DNA of 33,562 nt from Candidatus Pelagibacter sp. (GCA_002692055.1 NZJW01000008.1:7997-41558), one strand, 5' to 3'; counted from the stretch's first letter, positions 20,289 to 28,646 are shown. Notes: generated from the sequence alone by a model not told the origin. A program made the numbers and translations.

Positions 20289-21605
20289 ATGTCAGGTTTA
20301 GCTCAGAATTCTGAAGGTGGTTTCGGTGCTTTTTCAAAAGCAGATGATTTAAAAAAAAGAATATTATATACCTTATTTATTTTAGTTATTTATCGATTTG
20401 GTACATATATTCCTTTGCCAGGAATTGATCCAACTTCACTAAAAGAGATAGTTGGAGGTAATCAAAGAAGTTTACTAGGTATGTTTAATGTATTTGCTGG
20501 CGGAGCAGTACAAAGAATGGCAATTTTTGCGTTAGGTATTATGCCATACATATCCTCATCAATTATCATTCAACTATTAACAGGTGTTACAGAGTATTTT
20601 AAAAATTTAAAAAGCCAAGGTGAAACTGGAAGACAAAAAATAACACAGTACACACGGTATGGAACTGTTATTCTCGCATTAATCCAAGGTTACGGTGTTG
20701 CAGTAAGTCTTGAAAATTCACAAGGGATTGTACAAGATCCAGGATTTTATTTTAGGTTTGTGACAACCGTATCTTTATTAACTGGAACAGTTTTGCTTAT
20801 GTGGCTTGGTGAGCAAATTACAGCTAGGGGTATTGGTAATGGTATATCACTAATTATATTTTCTGGAATTGTTGCAGAAATACCTGGAGCTTTAGCATCT
20901 ACATTTGAGCTTGGAAGAACTGGAGCTATATCTAGTGGTATCATTATTATGATTTTATTAATTCTGTTGTTAGCAATATACTTTATTGTTTTTGTTGAAA
21001 GAGCACAAAGAAGAGTCTTAATACAGTATCCCAAAAGACAGCAAGGAAATAAAATGTATGGAGGTGAATCATCATATTTACCGCTTAAAGTAAATACTGC
21101 TGGGGTAATTCCTGCAATATTTGCATCAGCACTCCTTTTATTACCAATCACTCTATCTAACTTTTCGTCTTCTTCTGAAAGTTCTATTTTGCTAACTATT
21201 ACCTCTATGCTCGGACAAGGAAAACCTCTTTACATGATATTTTATGCAGCAGGAATTGTATTTTTTTCTTTTTTTTATACATCAATTGTTTTTAATCCAA
21301 ATGAAACAGCTGAAAATCTAAAAAAATATGGAGGATTTGTACCAGGTATTAGGCCGGGAGAGAGAACTGCAATTTTTATAGAAACTCTTTTAACTAAACT
21401 AACAGTAATCGGTTCTGCGTATTTAGTTCTTATTTGTCTTTTGCCTGAGTTTTTAATTGCAAACTACCCTATCCCTTTTTATTTAGGCGGTACAGCCTTG
21501 CTAATTGTTGTTGTTGTAGGAATGGACACAATTACACAGATACAAACAAGATTAATGAGCGTTCAATATGAGTCATTAATAAAAAAAACTAAGTTTAGTA
21601 AGTAA
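20289..21605 (+). CDS. secY: preprotein translocase subunit SecY
   Basis: Channel-forming inner-membrane subunit of SecYEG, the route for secreted and membrane proteins. It is 438 residues, with ten hydrophobic segments expected and visible in the translation. Conserved pieces: the N-terminal KRILYTLFILVIYRFGTYIPLPGID, the plug-region FNVFAGGAVQRMAIFALGIMPYISSSI, the cytoplasmic loop RRVLIQYPKRQQGNKMYGGESSYLPLKVN, and GGFVPGIRPGERT. It lies in the usual place between rplO and adk, with gaps of six and seven bases. Confidence 0.99.
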   Translation: MSGLAQNSEGGFGAFSKADDLKKRILYTLFILVIYRFGTYIPLPGIDPTSLKEIVGGNQRSLLGMFNVFAGGAVQRMAIFALGIMPYISSSIIIQLLTGVTEYFKNLKSQGETGRQKITQYTRYGTVILALIQGYGVAVSLENSQGIVQDPGFYFRFVTTVSLLTGTVLLMWLGEQITARGIGNGISLIIFSGIVAEIPGALASTFELGRTGAISSGIIIMILLILLLAIYFIVFVERAQRRVLIQYPKRQQGNKMYGGESSYLPLKVNTAGVIPAIFASALLLLPITLSNFSSSSESSILLTITSMLGQGKPLYMIFYAAGIVFFSFFYTSIVFNPNETAENLKKYGGFVPGIRPGERTAIFIETLLTKLTVIGSAYLVLICLLPEFLIANYPIPFYLGGTALLIVVVVGMDTITQIQTRLMSVQYESLIKKTKFSK

Positions 21606-21612
21606 AAGTTGT

Positions 21613-22269
21613 ATGAATCTAATTATTTTTGGCCCACCAGGTGCTGGTAAAGGCACCCAATCTTCTTTTTTAGTTGAAAGTAAAAAAATGTTTCAATTAT
21701 CTACTGGAGATTTACTAAGAGAAGAATTAAAAAGTAAATCAAAGTTATCAGAAAAATTAAAAATAATAATGGATTCCGGTAAGTTAGTATCAAATGATAT
21801 AATAAATAATTTAATTGAAAAAAAAATAGCAAACCCATTGATTAATAATAATATTATTTTTGATGGCTTCCCAAGAAATATAGACCAGGCAAAATCTTTA
21901 GATAAAATGCTTTCAAAATATCAGCAAAAAATTTCTTTGGTATTAAATTTAAAAGTAGATAATTTTATTTTAGTAAAAAGAATTTCTGGTCGAGTTTCTT
22001 GTTCAGTTTGCAAAAAACCATTTAACAAGTTTTTTGATCCACCTGGAGATCCCTCTGAATGCACTACAAAAGCTTGTATAAATAGAGAATTAATTAAAAG
22101 ATCAGACGATAATGAAAGCACTGTAAGTAGCAGATTAAAAACATATGAAGAATCTACCTTACCTTTATTAAAATACTACGATTCTCTAAATGTAGTCCGT
22201 AACGTCGATGCAATGAAGTCTATAAACCAGGTAACTAAACAAATTATAGATATAATAAACGACATATAA
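21613..22269 (+). CDS. adk: adenylate kinase with a cysteine-containing LID domain
   Basis: Catalyses ATP + AMP = 2 ADP in the cytoplasm. It is 218 residues, long-LID type. The P-loop is GPPGAGKGTQ (residues 7-16), followed by the AMP-site TGDLLREE and FDGFPRN. The LID has four cysteines: C130, C133, C150 and C155. The first three have the spacing of zinc-binding adenylate kinases, but the fourth is four residues after C150 rather than the usual two. RSDDNESTVSSRLKTYEEST, containing LID and core arginines, follows. It is the last gene of the rpsL-adk run; the next gene has its own promoter. Confidence 0.98.
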   Translation: MNLIIFGPPGAGKGTQSSFLVESKKMFQLSTGDLLREELKSKSKLSEKLKIIMDSGKLVSNDIINNLIEKKIANPLINNNIIFDGFPRNIDQAKSLDKMLSKYQQKISLVLNLKVDNFILVKRISGRVSCSVCKKPFNKFFDPPGDPSECTTKACINRELIKRSDDNESTVSSRLKTYEESTLPLLKYYDSLNVVRNVDAMKSINQVTKQIIDIINDI

Positions 22270-22271
22270 AG

Positions 22272-22299
22272 TTGACTTTGTAACCTTGATTACTATAAT
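22272..22299 (+). promoter_or_regulatory. near-consensus sigma-70 promoter for rpsM-rpsK-rpoA-rplQ
   Basis: TTGACT (22272-22277), a 16-bp spacer and a perfect TATAAT (22294-22299) lie in the 59-bp gap between adk and rpsM. Five of six -35 bases and six of six -10 bases match consensus. The predicted start near 22306 leaves only about 23 bases before the rpsM ATG, containing a T-run followed by an A-run. This is the best promoter match I found in the window. Confidence 0.8.
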
Positions 22300-22328
22300 C
22301 CAATTTTTTTAAAAATAGGCAATTTTCT

Positions 22329-22712
22329 ATGGCTCGTATTTCTGGTGTTAATCTCCCACTTAATAAACAAGTGGTCATTGCTTTACAATATATTTACGGT
22401 ATCGGTGATCGTTATGCTTCTAAAATTTGTAAAGATCTTAAAATAGAAAGATCAAAAAGAGTAAACAACTTAACTGATGATGAAGTCTTAAAAATTAGAG
22501 AATTTATAGATGAAAAATATACCGTTGAAGGTGATCTCAGAAGAGAAATTTCATTAAATATCAAACGACTTAGAGACTTGGGAACATACAGAGGATCAAG
22601 GCATAGAAAAAAATTACCTGTAAGAGGACAAAGAACATCTTCTAACGCGAGGACAAGAAAAGGAAAAGCTGTAGCAATTGCAGGTAAAAAGTTAACAATG
22701 GCAAAGAAATAA
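22329..22712 (+). CDS. rpsM: 30S ribosomal protein S13
   Basis: Small-subunit head protein making intersubunit bridges and contacting P-site tRNA. It is 127 residues. It starts [26 protein letters not shown] and has [33 protein letters not shown], both diagnostic. No Shine-Dalgarno motif is evident. The short predicted leader excludes the S4-binding pseudoknot that controls the alpha operon in E. coli. It overlaps rpsK by one base (TAATG). Confidence 0.99.
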   Translation: MARISGVNLPLNKQVVIALQYIYGIGDRYASKICKDLKIERSKRVNNLTDDEVLKIREFIDEKYTVEGDLRREISLNIKRLRDLGTYRGSRHRKKLPVRGQRTSSNARTRKGKAVAIAGKKLTMAKK

Positions 22713-23119
22713 TGAGCAAAGAAGAAATTAAAAAAAAAAGTAAATTTAAAAGCAAGAAGAAGGAAAAAAAAATTGTTACCTCCGGTAAAGCATTCGTTAA
22801 TGCTACTTTTAATAACACAATAATTTCCATCACTGATAAAAACGGTAACGTGCTATCATGGTCTTCAGCGGGATCGAAAGGTTTTAAGGGATCACGAAAA
22901 TCAACACCTTATGCAGCACAAATTGCTGCGGATGATGCTGCTGCCAAAGCTTCAGAATATGGATTGAAAACCTTAGATGTTGAAGTAAAAGGTCCAGGTT
23001 CAGGTCGAGAAACTGCCCTTCGTGCATTACAGGCAAAAGGTTTTAAAATTATATCAATAAAAGATACAAGCCCTATGCCTCATAATGGCTGTAGGCCACC
23101 AAAAAAAAGAAGAGTTTAA
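22712..23119 (+). CDS. rpsK: 30S ribosomal protein S11
   Basis: Platform protein near the E site and the mRNA exit. It is 135 residues. A lysine-rich N-terminal arm (about 20 residues) precedes the fold, which shows [43 protein letters not shown] and [21 protein letters not shown], ending in [18 protein letters not shown]. All are diagnostic. A 22-bp gap with a strong ribosome binding site separates it from rpoA. Confidence 0.99.
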   Translation: MSKEEIKKKSKFKSKKKEKKIVTSGKAFVNATFNNTIISITDKNGNVLSWSSAGSKGFKGSRKSTPYAAQIAADDAAAKASEYGLKTLDVEVKGPGSGRETALRALQAKGFKIISIKDTSPMPHNGCRPPKKRRV

Positions 23120-23128
23120 TAATTAATC

Positions 23129-23135
23129 AAAGGAG
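23129..23135 (+). promoter_or_regulatory. ribosome binding site deciding the rpoA TTG start
   Basis: AAAGGAG lies six bases before the TTG at 23142. No ATG sits at a suitable distance, so this motif and family alignment together point to TTG as the rpoA start codon. Confidence 0.8.
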
Positions 23136-23141
23136 TAAACA

Positions 23142-24158
23142 TTGTTAGAAAAAAATTGGAAAGAACTAGTAAAACCATCGAAACTTAATGTAGAGACTAA
23201 TGACGATAAAAGTTATGCCAAGATTACTGTAGAACCGTTAGAAAAAGGTTTTGCTTTAACTCTTGGTAATGCTCTTCGAAGAATTTTGTTATCATCAATT
23301 CAAGGTACTGCAGTCACAGCAATTCAAATTGATGGTGTACTTCACGAATTTTCATCTATTAATGGAATAAGAGAAGATGTTACAGATATTGTTTTAAATA
23401 TTAAAGCCTTATCTTTAAAGTTAAAAAATCCTGGTCCAAAAAAATTAATTTTAGACTCCCAAGGTCCTGGGGAAATTAAGGCTAAAAATTTAAATGATAG
23501 TGCTGATATTGAAATATTAAATCCAGAGCAAACAATTTGCAATCTTGATGATAATACTAAAGTGTATATGGAATTAACGGTAAACACCGGTAAGGGTTAC
23601 GTACCTGCTGAAAAAAATCGTGGAAAAGATTCACCTTTAGGGTTAATTCCTGTTGACTCAGTCTATAGTCCAGTCAAAAGAGTTTCCTATAATATTTCAG
23701 AAACAAGAGAGGGCCTATCAATTGATTATGATAAACTTACCATGGAGATTGAAACCAATGGATCAGTTGAAGCAGAAGATTGTTTGGCCTACGCTGCAAG
23801 AATTTTACAAGACCAGCTTGGCATGTTTATTAATTTTGAAGAACCTAAGGAGGTTGTAACTCAACAAGCAAAATCTGAACCAGAGTTCAATAAAAATTTA
23901 CTTAGACGTGTTGATGAGCTTGAGTTATCAGTTAGATCAATGAATTGTTTAAAAAATGATAACATAATTTATATTGGAGATTTAGTTCAAAAAACAGAGG
24001 GTGAAATGTTAAGAACTCCAAATTTTGGAAGAAAATCTTTAAATGAGATAAAAGAAGTTCTTTCAGGAATGTCTTTATACCTTGGTATAGAAATACCAAA
24101 TTGGCCACCTGATAACATTGCTGAATTGTCGAAAAAGTTAGAGGATGAATATAAATAA
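23142..24158 (+). CDS. rpoA: DNA-directed RNA polymerase subunit alpha
   Basis: The alpha dimer is the assembly platform for RNA polymerase; its C-terminal domain contacts UP elements and activators. It is 338 residues. The start codon is TTG, giving [18 protein letters not shown], which aligns with alphaproteobacterial RpoA N-termini. The N-terminal domain has [22 protein letters not shown]; the C-terminal domain has [12 protein letters not shown], with residues equivalent to E. coli R265, N268 and K271, then [16 protein letters not shown]. The rplQ ATG follows the stop by two bases. Identity is certain; the non-ATG start is well supported. Confidence 0.98.
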   Translation: MLEKNWKELVKPSKLNVETNDDKSYAKITVEPLEKGFALTLGNALRRILLSSIQGTAVTAIQIDGVLHEFSSINGIREDVTDIVLNIKALSLKLKNPGPKKLILDSQGPGEIKAKNLNDSADIEILNPEQTICNLDDNTKVYMELTVNTGKGYVPAEKNRGKDSPLGLIPVDSVYSPVKRVSYNISETREGLSIDYDKLTMEIETNGSVEAEDCLAYAARILQDQLGMFINFEEPKEVVTQQAKSEPEFNKNLLRRVDELELSVRSMNCLKNDNIIYIGDLVQKTEGEMLRTPNFGRKSLNEIKEVLSGMSLYLGIEIPNWPPDNIAELSKKLEDEYK

Positions 24159-24160
24159 TA

Positions 24161-24610
24161 ATGAGACACAAGTTTGCTAATAGAAAATTAAACAGAACAG
24201 CCGAGCATAGAAAAGCATTAATTAAAAATATGCTGAATGCATTAATAAAACATGAACAAATCGAAACAACATTACCAAAAGCAAAAGAGTTAAAAATTGC
24301 AATTGATAAGATTATTACATTAAGCAAAAAAAACAATTTATCTTCAAAGAGAATATTAATTTCTAAATTACAAGATCAAAAGATTGTAAAAAAACTTACT
24401 ACAACTCTTATTAAAAGATATGAAAAAAGAAACGGCGGTTATTCAAGAGTAGTTCGATCAGGTTATCGATATGGAGATAATGCTCCAAAAGCTTATATAG
24501 AGTTAGTCGATAAAGATTTTAATGCAAAGGGACAAGATTCAGGACCTACGCAAAAGAAAACTGAGACCAAAGATAAAGAAAAATCAGATATTAAAAAAGA
24601 TAAAAAGTAA
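24161..24610 (+). CDS. rplQ: 50S ribosomal protein L17 with a charged C-terminal tail
   Basis: Large-subunit protein near the tunnel exit. The family core is complete: MRHKFANRKLNRTAEHRKALIKNML, ALIKHEQIETTLPKAKELK and NGGYSRVVRSGYRYGDNAPKAYIELVD. After this the protein continues for roughly 30 residues of Lys/Asp/Glu/Thr-rich sequence, giving 149 residues against about 120-140 for the family. It overlaps crcB by one base (TAATG), linking a ribosomal gene to a fluoride channel gene. Confidence 0.97.
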   Translation: MRHKFANRKLNRTAEHRKALIKNMLNALIKHEQIETTLPKAKELKIAIDKIITLSKKNNLSSKRILISKLQDQKIVKKLTTTLIKRYEKRNGGYSRVVRSGYRYGDNAPKAYIELVDKDFNAKGQDSGPTQKKTETKDKEKSDIKKDKK

Positions 24611-24981
24611 TGAAGGTATATTTGTTAATTGCTTTATTTGGAGCAATTGGCAGCGTTAGTAGATATAGTTTTATTAAATTTACACCTAATATTTTATTTT
24701 TAAATTTTCCCATAGGCACTTTGCTTGTAAATTTAATTGGGTCATTTTTAATAGGACTTATTTCAGCTATCTTTGAAAAGAATTTTATATCAGAAGAAAT
24801 CAGAACCTATGTTGTCTTTGGATTTTTAGGTGGTTTTACAACTTTCTCAGCTTTTACTTATGAATTCTTCAATTTTCTTAAAAATTCAGATTATTTAAAT
24901 GCATGTCTATATCTGTTATTTTCTGTTTTTTTGAGTTTGGTATTATTTACTATTGGATATAAGTTATTTAAAATTTTTTAA
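24610..24981 (+). CDS. crcB: fluoride ion channel CrcB (Fluc)
   Basis: Dual-topology inner-membrane channel that exports fluoride. It is 123 residues with four hydrophobic segments (about residues 2-20, 33-55, 67-87 and 96-120). Diagnostic motifs are GAIGSVSRY in helix 1, FPIGTLLVNLIGSFLIG in helix 2 and GFLGGFTTFSAFTYE in helix 3, which contains the phenylalanine and Thr/Ser residues of the fluoride path. It overlaps both neighbours by one base as TAATG, so it depends on the ribosomal transcript for expression; no fluoride riboswitch has room to exist upstream. Confidence 0.95.
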   Translation: MKVYLLIALFGAIGSVSRYSFIKFTPNILFLNFPIGTLLVNLIGSFLIGLISAIFEKNFISEEIRTYVVFGFLGGFTTFSAFTYEFFNFLKNSDYLNACLYLLFSVFLSLVLFTIGYKLFKIF

Positions 24982-25844
24982 TGTCTAAAATTACAAGTCT
25001 CTACAAAATTGATAAAAATTTTTCCGATACAAGGTTAGATCGTTTTATAAAAATGGAAGTTTCAAAAATTCCACAATCTTTGATAGAAAAATATATAAGA
25101 AAGAAAAAAATATTAGTTAATAAAAAAAAAATAAAAAGTTCTTATAAATTAATAACTGACGATATAGTTGAAATATATTTTAAACCAAATATTGAAAATA
25201 CTATAAAGTTAAAAAAGATTACAGACAATTTTAATGATTTAAAGATTTTAAGTAAAAAAATTATCTTTGAATGTGAGGATTATATAATTCTAAATAAACC
25301 AGCTGGTATTTCATCACAAGGAGGTTTGAAAGTAAAAAAAAATCTTATAGATATTTTAAATTCAAAAAATCAAAAATTTTATATGGTTCATCGTCTCGAT
25401 AGCGATACTGTTGGATTAATGATTTTTGCAAAAAATAGAGAATTTGCAAAAAAGTTTTCAAACTTATTCCAAACGCATCAAATTAAAAAAAAATACTATG
25501 CAATTATTAATGGATGTATTAATAAAAATAAAGGAGAAATTATTTCTAAAGAATTTAAAAATGGAAAAAATACTATTTCTAAAACTTTATTTGAAGTCAA
25601 ATCTAAATCAAAAAGATACTCACTTCTTGATATAGAATTATTAACAGGTAGGAAACATCAAATTCGAAAACAATTTTTTGACTTAAAATATCCTATTGTC
25701 GGTGATTATAAATATGGTGACAAAATAAATACAATTAATCTTTGTTTATGTAGTTATTTTTTAGAGTTTAAATATAAAGGTGAAATAAAAAGATATAAGA
25801 TTTCTATACCTAAATTTATGCAAAATTTTTTTTATAATTCTTAA
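24981..25844 (+). CDS. rluC: 23S rRNA pseudouridine synthase, RluC/RluD family
   Basis: Converts specific uridines in 23S rRNA to pseudouridine. It is 287 residues. An N-terminal S4 RNA-binding domain (about 16-75, RLDRFIKMEVSKIPQSLIEKY) is followed by the synthase domain. The catalytic motif HRLDSDTVGLMIFAKN begins at H137, with the catalytic aspartate at D140; ILNKPAGISSQGG and GRKHQIRKQF are further family motifs. The crcB neighbour is typical of RluC-type genes in alphaproteobacteria (from memory), so RluC is favoured over RluD; exact target sites cannot be read from sequence. Its last 29 bases overlap the end of lipB on the other strand. Confidence 0.88.
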   Translation: MSKITSLYKIDKNFSDTRLDRFIKMEVSKIPQSLIEKYIRKKKILVNKKKIKSSYKLITDDIVEIYFKPNIENTIKLKKITDNFNDLKILSKKIIFECEDYIILNKPAGISSQGGLKVKKNLIDILNSKNQKFYMVHRLDSDTVGLMIFAKNREFAKKFSNLFQTHQIKKKYYAIINGCINKNKGEIISKEFKNGKNTISKTLFEVKSKSKRYSLLDIELLTGRKHQIRKQFFDLKYPIVGDYKYGDKINTINLCLCSYFLEFKYKGEIKRYKISIPKFMQNFFYNS

Positions 25845-26436
25845 TTATTTTTTCGTCTAAATTTTTTAGATCAGACAAATTTATAAAATCAGTCATATTT
25901 GCTATTCCTTTGTCACGAATTCCACAAGGAATGATACCTGAATAATTTTCTTTGTTAACATTTACATTTAATGAAAATCCATGAAAAGCAATCCACTTTT
26001 TTACACGAATACCTATAGCTGATATTTTATCAATTTTTTGATATTTGTTTTTTACCCAAATTCCAATATTTTTTTCATCGTTAAAAGAAATAATGCCATA
26101 ATCTTTCAAAATATCCATGATGAATCGTTCTATTTTTCTAACAAACTTTTTAATATTTTTATCCTTAATTGTTTGAACAAAATAAACTATTTTTTGACCC
26201 TCTCCATGGAATGTCCACTGTCCGCCTCGGGACGACTTAAAGTAAGGAAATTTTTTAACATCCAATAAGTCATCATTTTGAGCTGAAGTTCCACCAGTAT
26301 ATAAATTAGGATGTTCCAATATCCACAGCAGATCCTTTTCACTATGATTAAGAATTTTCTCTACTCTATCTTCTAAGAATTTGATTGCCGTTTGATATTC
26401 TACAGGTTTTTTACTGATTTTTATTTCTACATTCAT
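25816..26436 (-). CDS. lipB: lipoyl(octanoyl) transferase LipB
   Basis: Transfers octanoyl from acyl carrier protein to lipoyl domains, the first step of protein lipoylation needed by pyruvate and 2-oxoglutarate dehydrogenases and glycine cleavage. It is 206 residues. The family motif RGGQWTFHGEGQ is at 70-81. The catalytic lysine is in KISAIG (K137) and the nucleophilic cysteine in GIIPCGI (C171). Convergent with rluC, overlapping it by 29 bases, and divergent from mgtE with 30 bases between starts. lipA, which completes lipoate formation, is not in the window. Confidence 0.95.
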   Translation of the reverse strand: MNVEIKISKKPVEYQTAIKFLEDRVEKILNHSEKDLLWILEHPNLYTGGTSAQNDDLLDVKKFPYFKSSRGGQWTFHGEGQKIVYFVQTIKDKNIKKFVRKIERFIMDILKDYGIISFNDEKNIGIWVKNKYQKIDKISAIGIRVKKWIAFHGFSLNVNVNKENYSGIIPCGIRDKGIANMTDFINLSDLKNLDEKIIKNYKKNFA

Positions 26437-26466
26437 TATAAAAGGTTGTTAAAAGAGTTAAATATT

Positions 26467-27846
26467 ATGTCAAGCAAACAAGTAATTATGAAAAAAAAAA
26501 CCTTTGAGATAACCAAAGATTTAATAGATAATTTTGAAACACTTATTAATCACAAAAAAATTATAGAAATAAACAATTATATTTTTTCATTACATCCCGC
26601 CAATGCTGCGGAACTTTTGTCAAATATTTCAGAGAATTCAAGGCTAAAACTATTCTCTCTTGAGAAACTGAAGATAAAAGCTGATATCATTATTGAATTA
26701 AATAACGCTCTTCAAAAAGATATATTAAATATTTTATCTATCGATGAAATTGTAAAAATAGTTAATGGATTAGAGTTTGATAACGTTTTACAAATTTTTT
26801 CAAATTTAAATGAATCGAAAAAAACAAAAGTTTATAAAAAAATTCCATTTCAAGATAAACAGCTAATTGAAAAGGTTTTAAATACATATCCAGAAGACTC
26901 CGCGGCAAGATTGATGCAAATTGAATATTGTTCAGTATCTCCAAGTTGGACTGTAGGAGAAACAATAGATTATTTAAGAGAAAATGAAGATTTACCAAAA
27001 GAATTTTTACAAATTTTTATTGTTGATCATGATGGTAAATTAATTGGTTCTGTTGCTTCTTCTCGCGTTTTAAGAAATCCAAGAAATATACAAATGAACA
27101 ATATAATGAATGAGGACCCAGTTTTGATTAATGGCGATTTAGATAAAGAGGAGGTGGGAAACTTATTTGAACAGTATAACTTATTATCTGCCGGAGTTGT
27201 AGATAATGAAAATAAATTAATCGGCATGATTACCGCTGATGATATCTTAACAGTTGTTAAAGAGGAGGCTGAGGAGGATACATTAAAGTTAGCTGGTGTA
27301 CAGGATGAGGAAATTACTGATAATGCTATCAAGGTCACAAAAAAAAGATTTATTTGGTTATTAATAAATTTATTTACTGCAGTGATTGCCTCAAGAGTAA
27401 TTGGTTTATTTGATGAGAACATAGAAAAAGTTGTAGCATTAGCTGTATTAATGCCAATTGTAGCATCAATGGGAGGAAACGCAGCTACTCAAACATTAGC
27501 TATTACAATTAGATTGTTAGCAACAAAAGAATTAAATTCAGATAATTTATTCAAAATTATAAATAAAGAATTTTATGTAGGTTTTTTAAACGGTTTAATA
27601 TTTTCAACTATTACCGCTTTTTTTATATTTTTTTGGTTTTATGATTATAAACTTTCAATTTTAATAGGTATATCAATGGTTATTAATATGGTTTTTGCAA
27701 GTTTATCAGGAATAGTTATTCCAGTATTACTTGAAAAATATAAAATCGACCCTGCTATAGCATCAACAGTTTTTGTTACATCAATCACTGATATAATTGG
27801 CTTCCTATCATTTTTAGGTTTAGCTAGTTTTATTTTGATTATTTAA
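26467..27846 (+). CDS. mgtE: magnesium transporter MgtE
   Basis: Homodimeric inner-membrane Mg2+ channel gated by its cytoplasmic domains. The start is taken at 26467 (MSSKQVIMKKK), giving 459 residues; the ORF track runs 25 codons further up into the divergent lipB gene and is not credible. Order: helical N domain (about 1-135), two CBS domains (about 148-270), then a membrane domain with about five helices. The signature MPIVASMGGNAATQ begins at M329, and the last helices carry TSITDIIG with D442, equivalent to the ion-binding aspartate of the family. No room for an Mg riboswitch exists upstream. Its stop shares TTAA with that of panC. Confidence 0.95.
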   Translation: MSSKQVIMKKKTFEITKDLIDNFETLINHKKIIEINNYIFSLHPANAAELLSNISENSRLKLFSLEKLKIKADIIIELNNALQKDILNILSIDEIVKIVNGLEFDNVLQIFSNLNESKKTKVYKKIPFQDKQLIEKVLNTYPEDSAARLMQIEYCSVSPSWTVGETIDYLRENEDLPKEFLQIFIVDHDGKLIGSVASSRVLRNPRNIQMNNIMNEDPVLINGDLDKEEVGNLFEQYNLLSAGVVDNENKLIGMITADDILTVVKEEAEEDTLKLAGVQDEEITDNAIKVTKKRFIWLLINLFTAVIASRVIGLFDENIEKVVALAVLMPIVASMGGNAATQTLAITIRLLATKELNSDNLFKIINKEFYVGFLNGLIFSTITAFFIFFWFYDYKLSILIGISMVINMVFASLSGIVIPVLLEKYKIDPAIASTVFVTSITDIIGFLSFLGLASFILII

Positions 27847-28646
27847 ATATTGTCTATCAATCGTATATTTTTTATATAGAAAGCAATAAAAAATCTCGAA
27901 TACTTAGTTTTTTTTTTTTCAATTTCAAAATTTTTTATATTTATATTTTTAACGTAATCAAAATTTATTTTGCTATCTTTAAGATATTTTTTTACTATTT
28001 TAATTTTATCATTTAATGGTTTTTTTTTTAAAATATTTTTCTTTATAAAGTTAATAATTCTAGCAGCTTTAAGCAAATCTTTTTTCGCCAATAATTTATT
28101 TCTTGAAGATAAAGCCAATCCGTTTTTATCCCTTATTATTTTGCATTTAATTATCTTTGTATTAATTTTATTTAAATGAAAATAATCTTCAATAATTTTT
28201 AATTGTTGAAAATCTTTTTCACCCAGATACATTTTATTTGCAGGAATTATATCAGATAATTTTTCTATTACTTTTAATACACCGTTGAAGTGCCCCTTTC
28301 TGTATTTATGTTCCATTATGCTCTTAATTTTTGGATATTTTTTCATTTTCATTTTCCAAGAATAAACTTCTTTAAATGAGGGTAGGAATAGGTAATCTAC
28401 TTTCAATTTTTTACAAATTTTAATGTCATCATTAAGTCTTCTGGGATAATTAATTAAATCATTTTTATTAGTAAACTGTTTAGGATTTATAAATATACTC
28501 ACAAAAGTGATATTATTTTGTTTTATTGATTTCTTTATGAGTGATTCATGACCTTTATGCAAGGAGCCCATTGTTGGAACAAAACCAGTTCTTCTAATAC
28601 TGTTGAAAAGCGAGTTTATTTCTTTAGATTTTTTTATAATTCTCAT
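27843..28646 (-). CDS. panC: pantothenate synthetase
   Basis: ATP-dependent joining of pantoate and beta-alanine to pantothenate, the precursor of coenzyme A. It is 267 residues, slightly shorter than the usual 280. Motifs in order: VPTMGSLHKGHESLI (nucleotide-binding H30 and H33), VSIFINPKQF, RKGHFNGVLKVIEKL, YLGEKDFQQLKII and the second nucleotide site GLALSSRN. The C-terminal domain is lysine/isoleucine-rich and diverged. panB, often adjacent, is not here. It is convergent with mgtE (4-bp overlap) and divergent from galU, with only 16 bases between starts. Confidence 0.95.
   Translation of the reverse strand: MRIIKKSKEINSLFNSIRRTGFVPTMGSLHKGHESLIKKSIKQNNITFVSIFINPKQFTNKNDLINYPRRLNDDIKICKKLKVDYLFLPSFKEVYSWKMKMKKYPKIKSIMEHKYRKGHFNGVLKVIEKLSDIIPANKMYLGEKDFQQLKIIEDYFHLNKINTKIIKCKIIRDKNGLALSSRNKLLAKKDLLKAARIINFIKKNILKKKPLNDKIKIVKKYLKDSKINFDYVKNINIKNFEIEKKKTKYSRFFIAFYIKNIRLIDNI

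Noticed and set aside
20747-21151. 134-residue antisense ORF within secY
   Set aside because: Hydrophobic look comes from reading the complement of membrane-segment codons; no independent evidence.
25426-25635. 69-residue same-strand ORF inside rluC
   Set aside because: Out-of-frame reading of the RluC catalytic domain with no start signal.
26392-26466. 25-codon N-terminal extension of mgtE in the ORF track
   Set aside because: It lies antisense inside lipB, is composed of random aromatic/basic residues, and MgtE homologues start close to the ATG at 26467.
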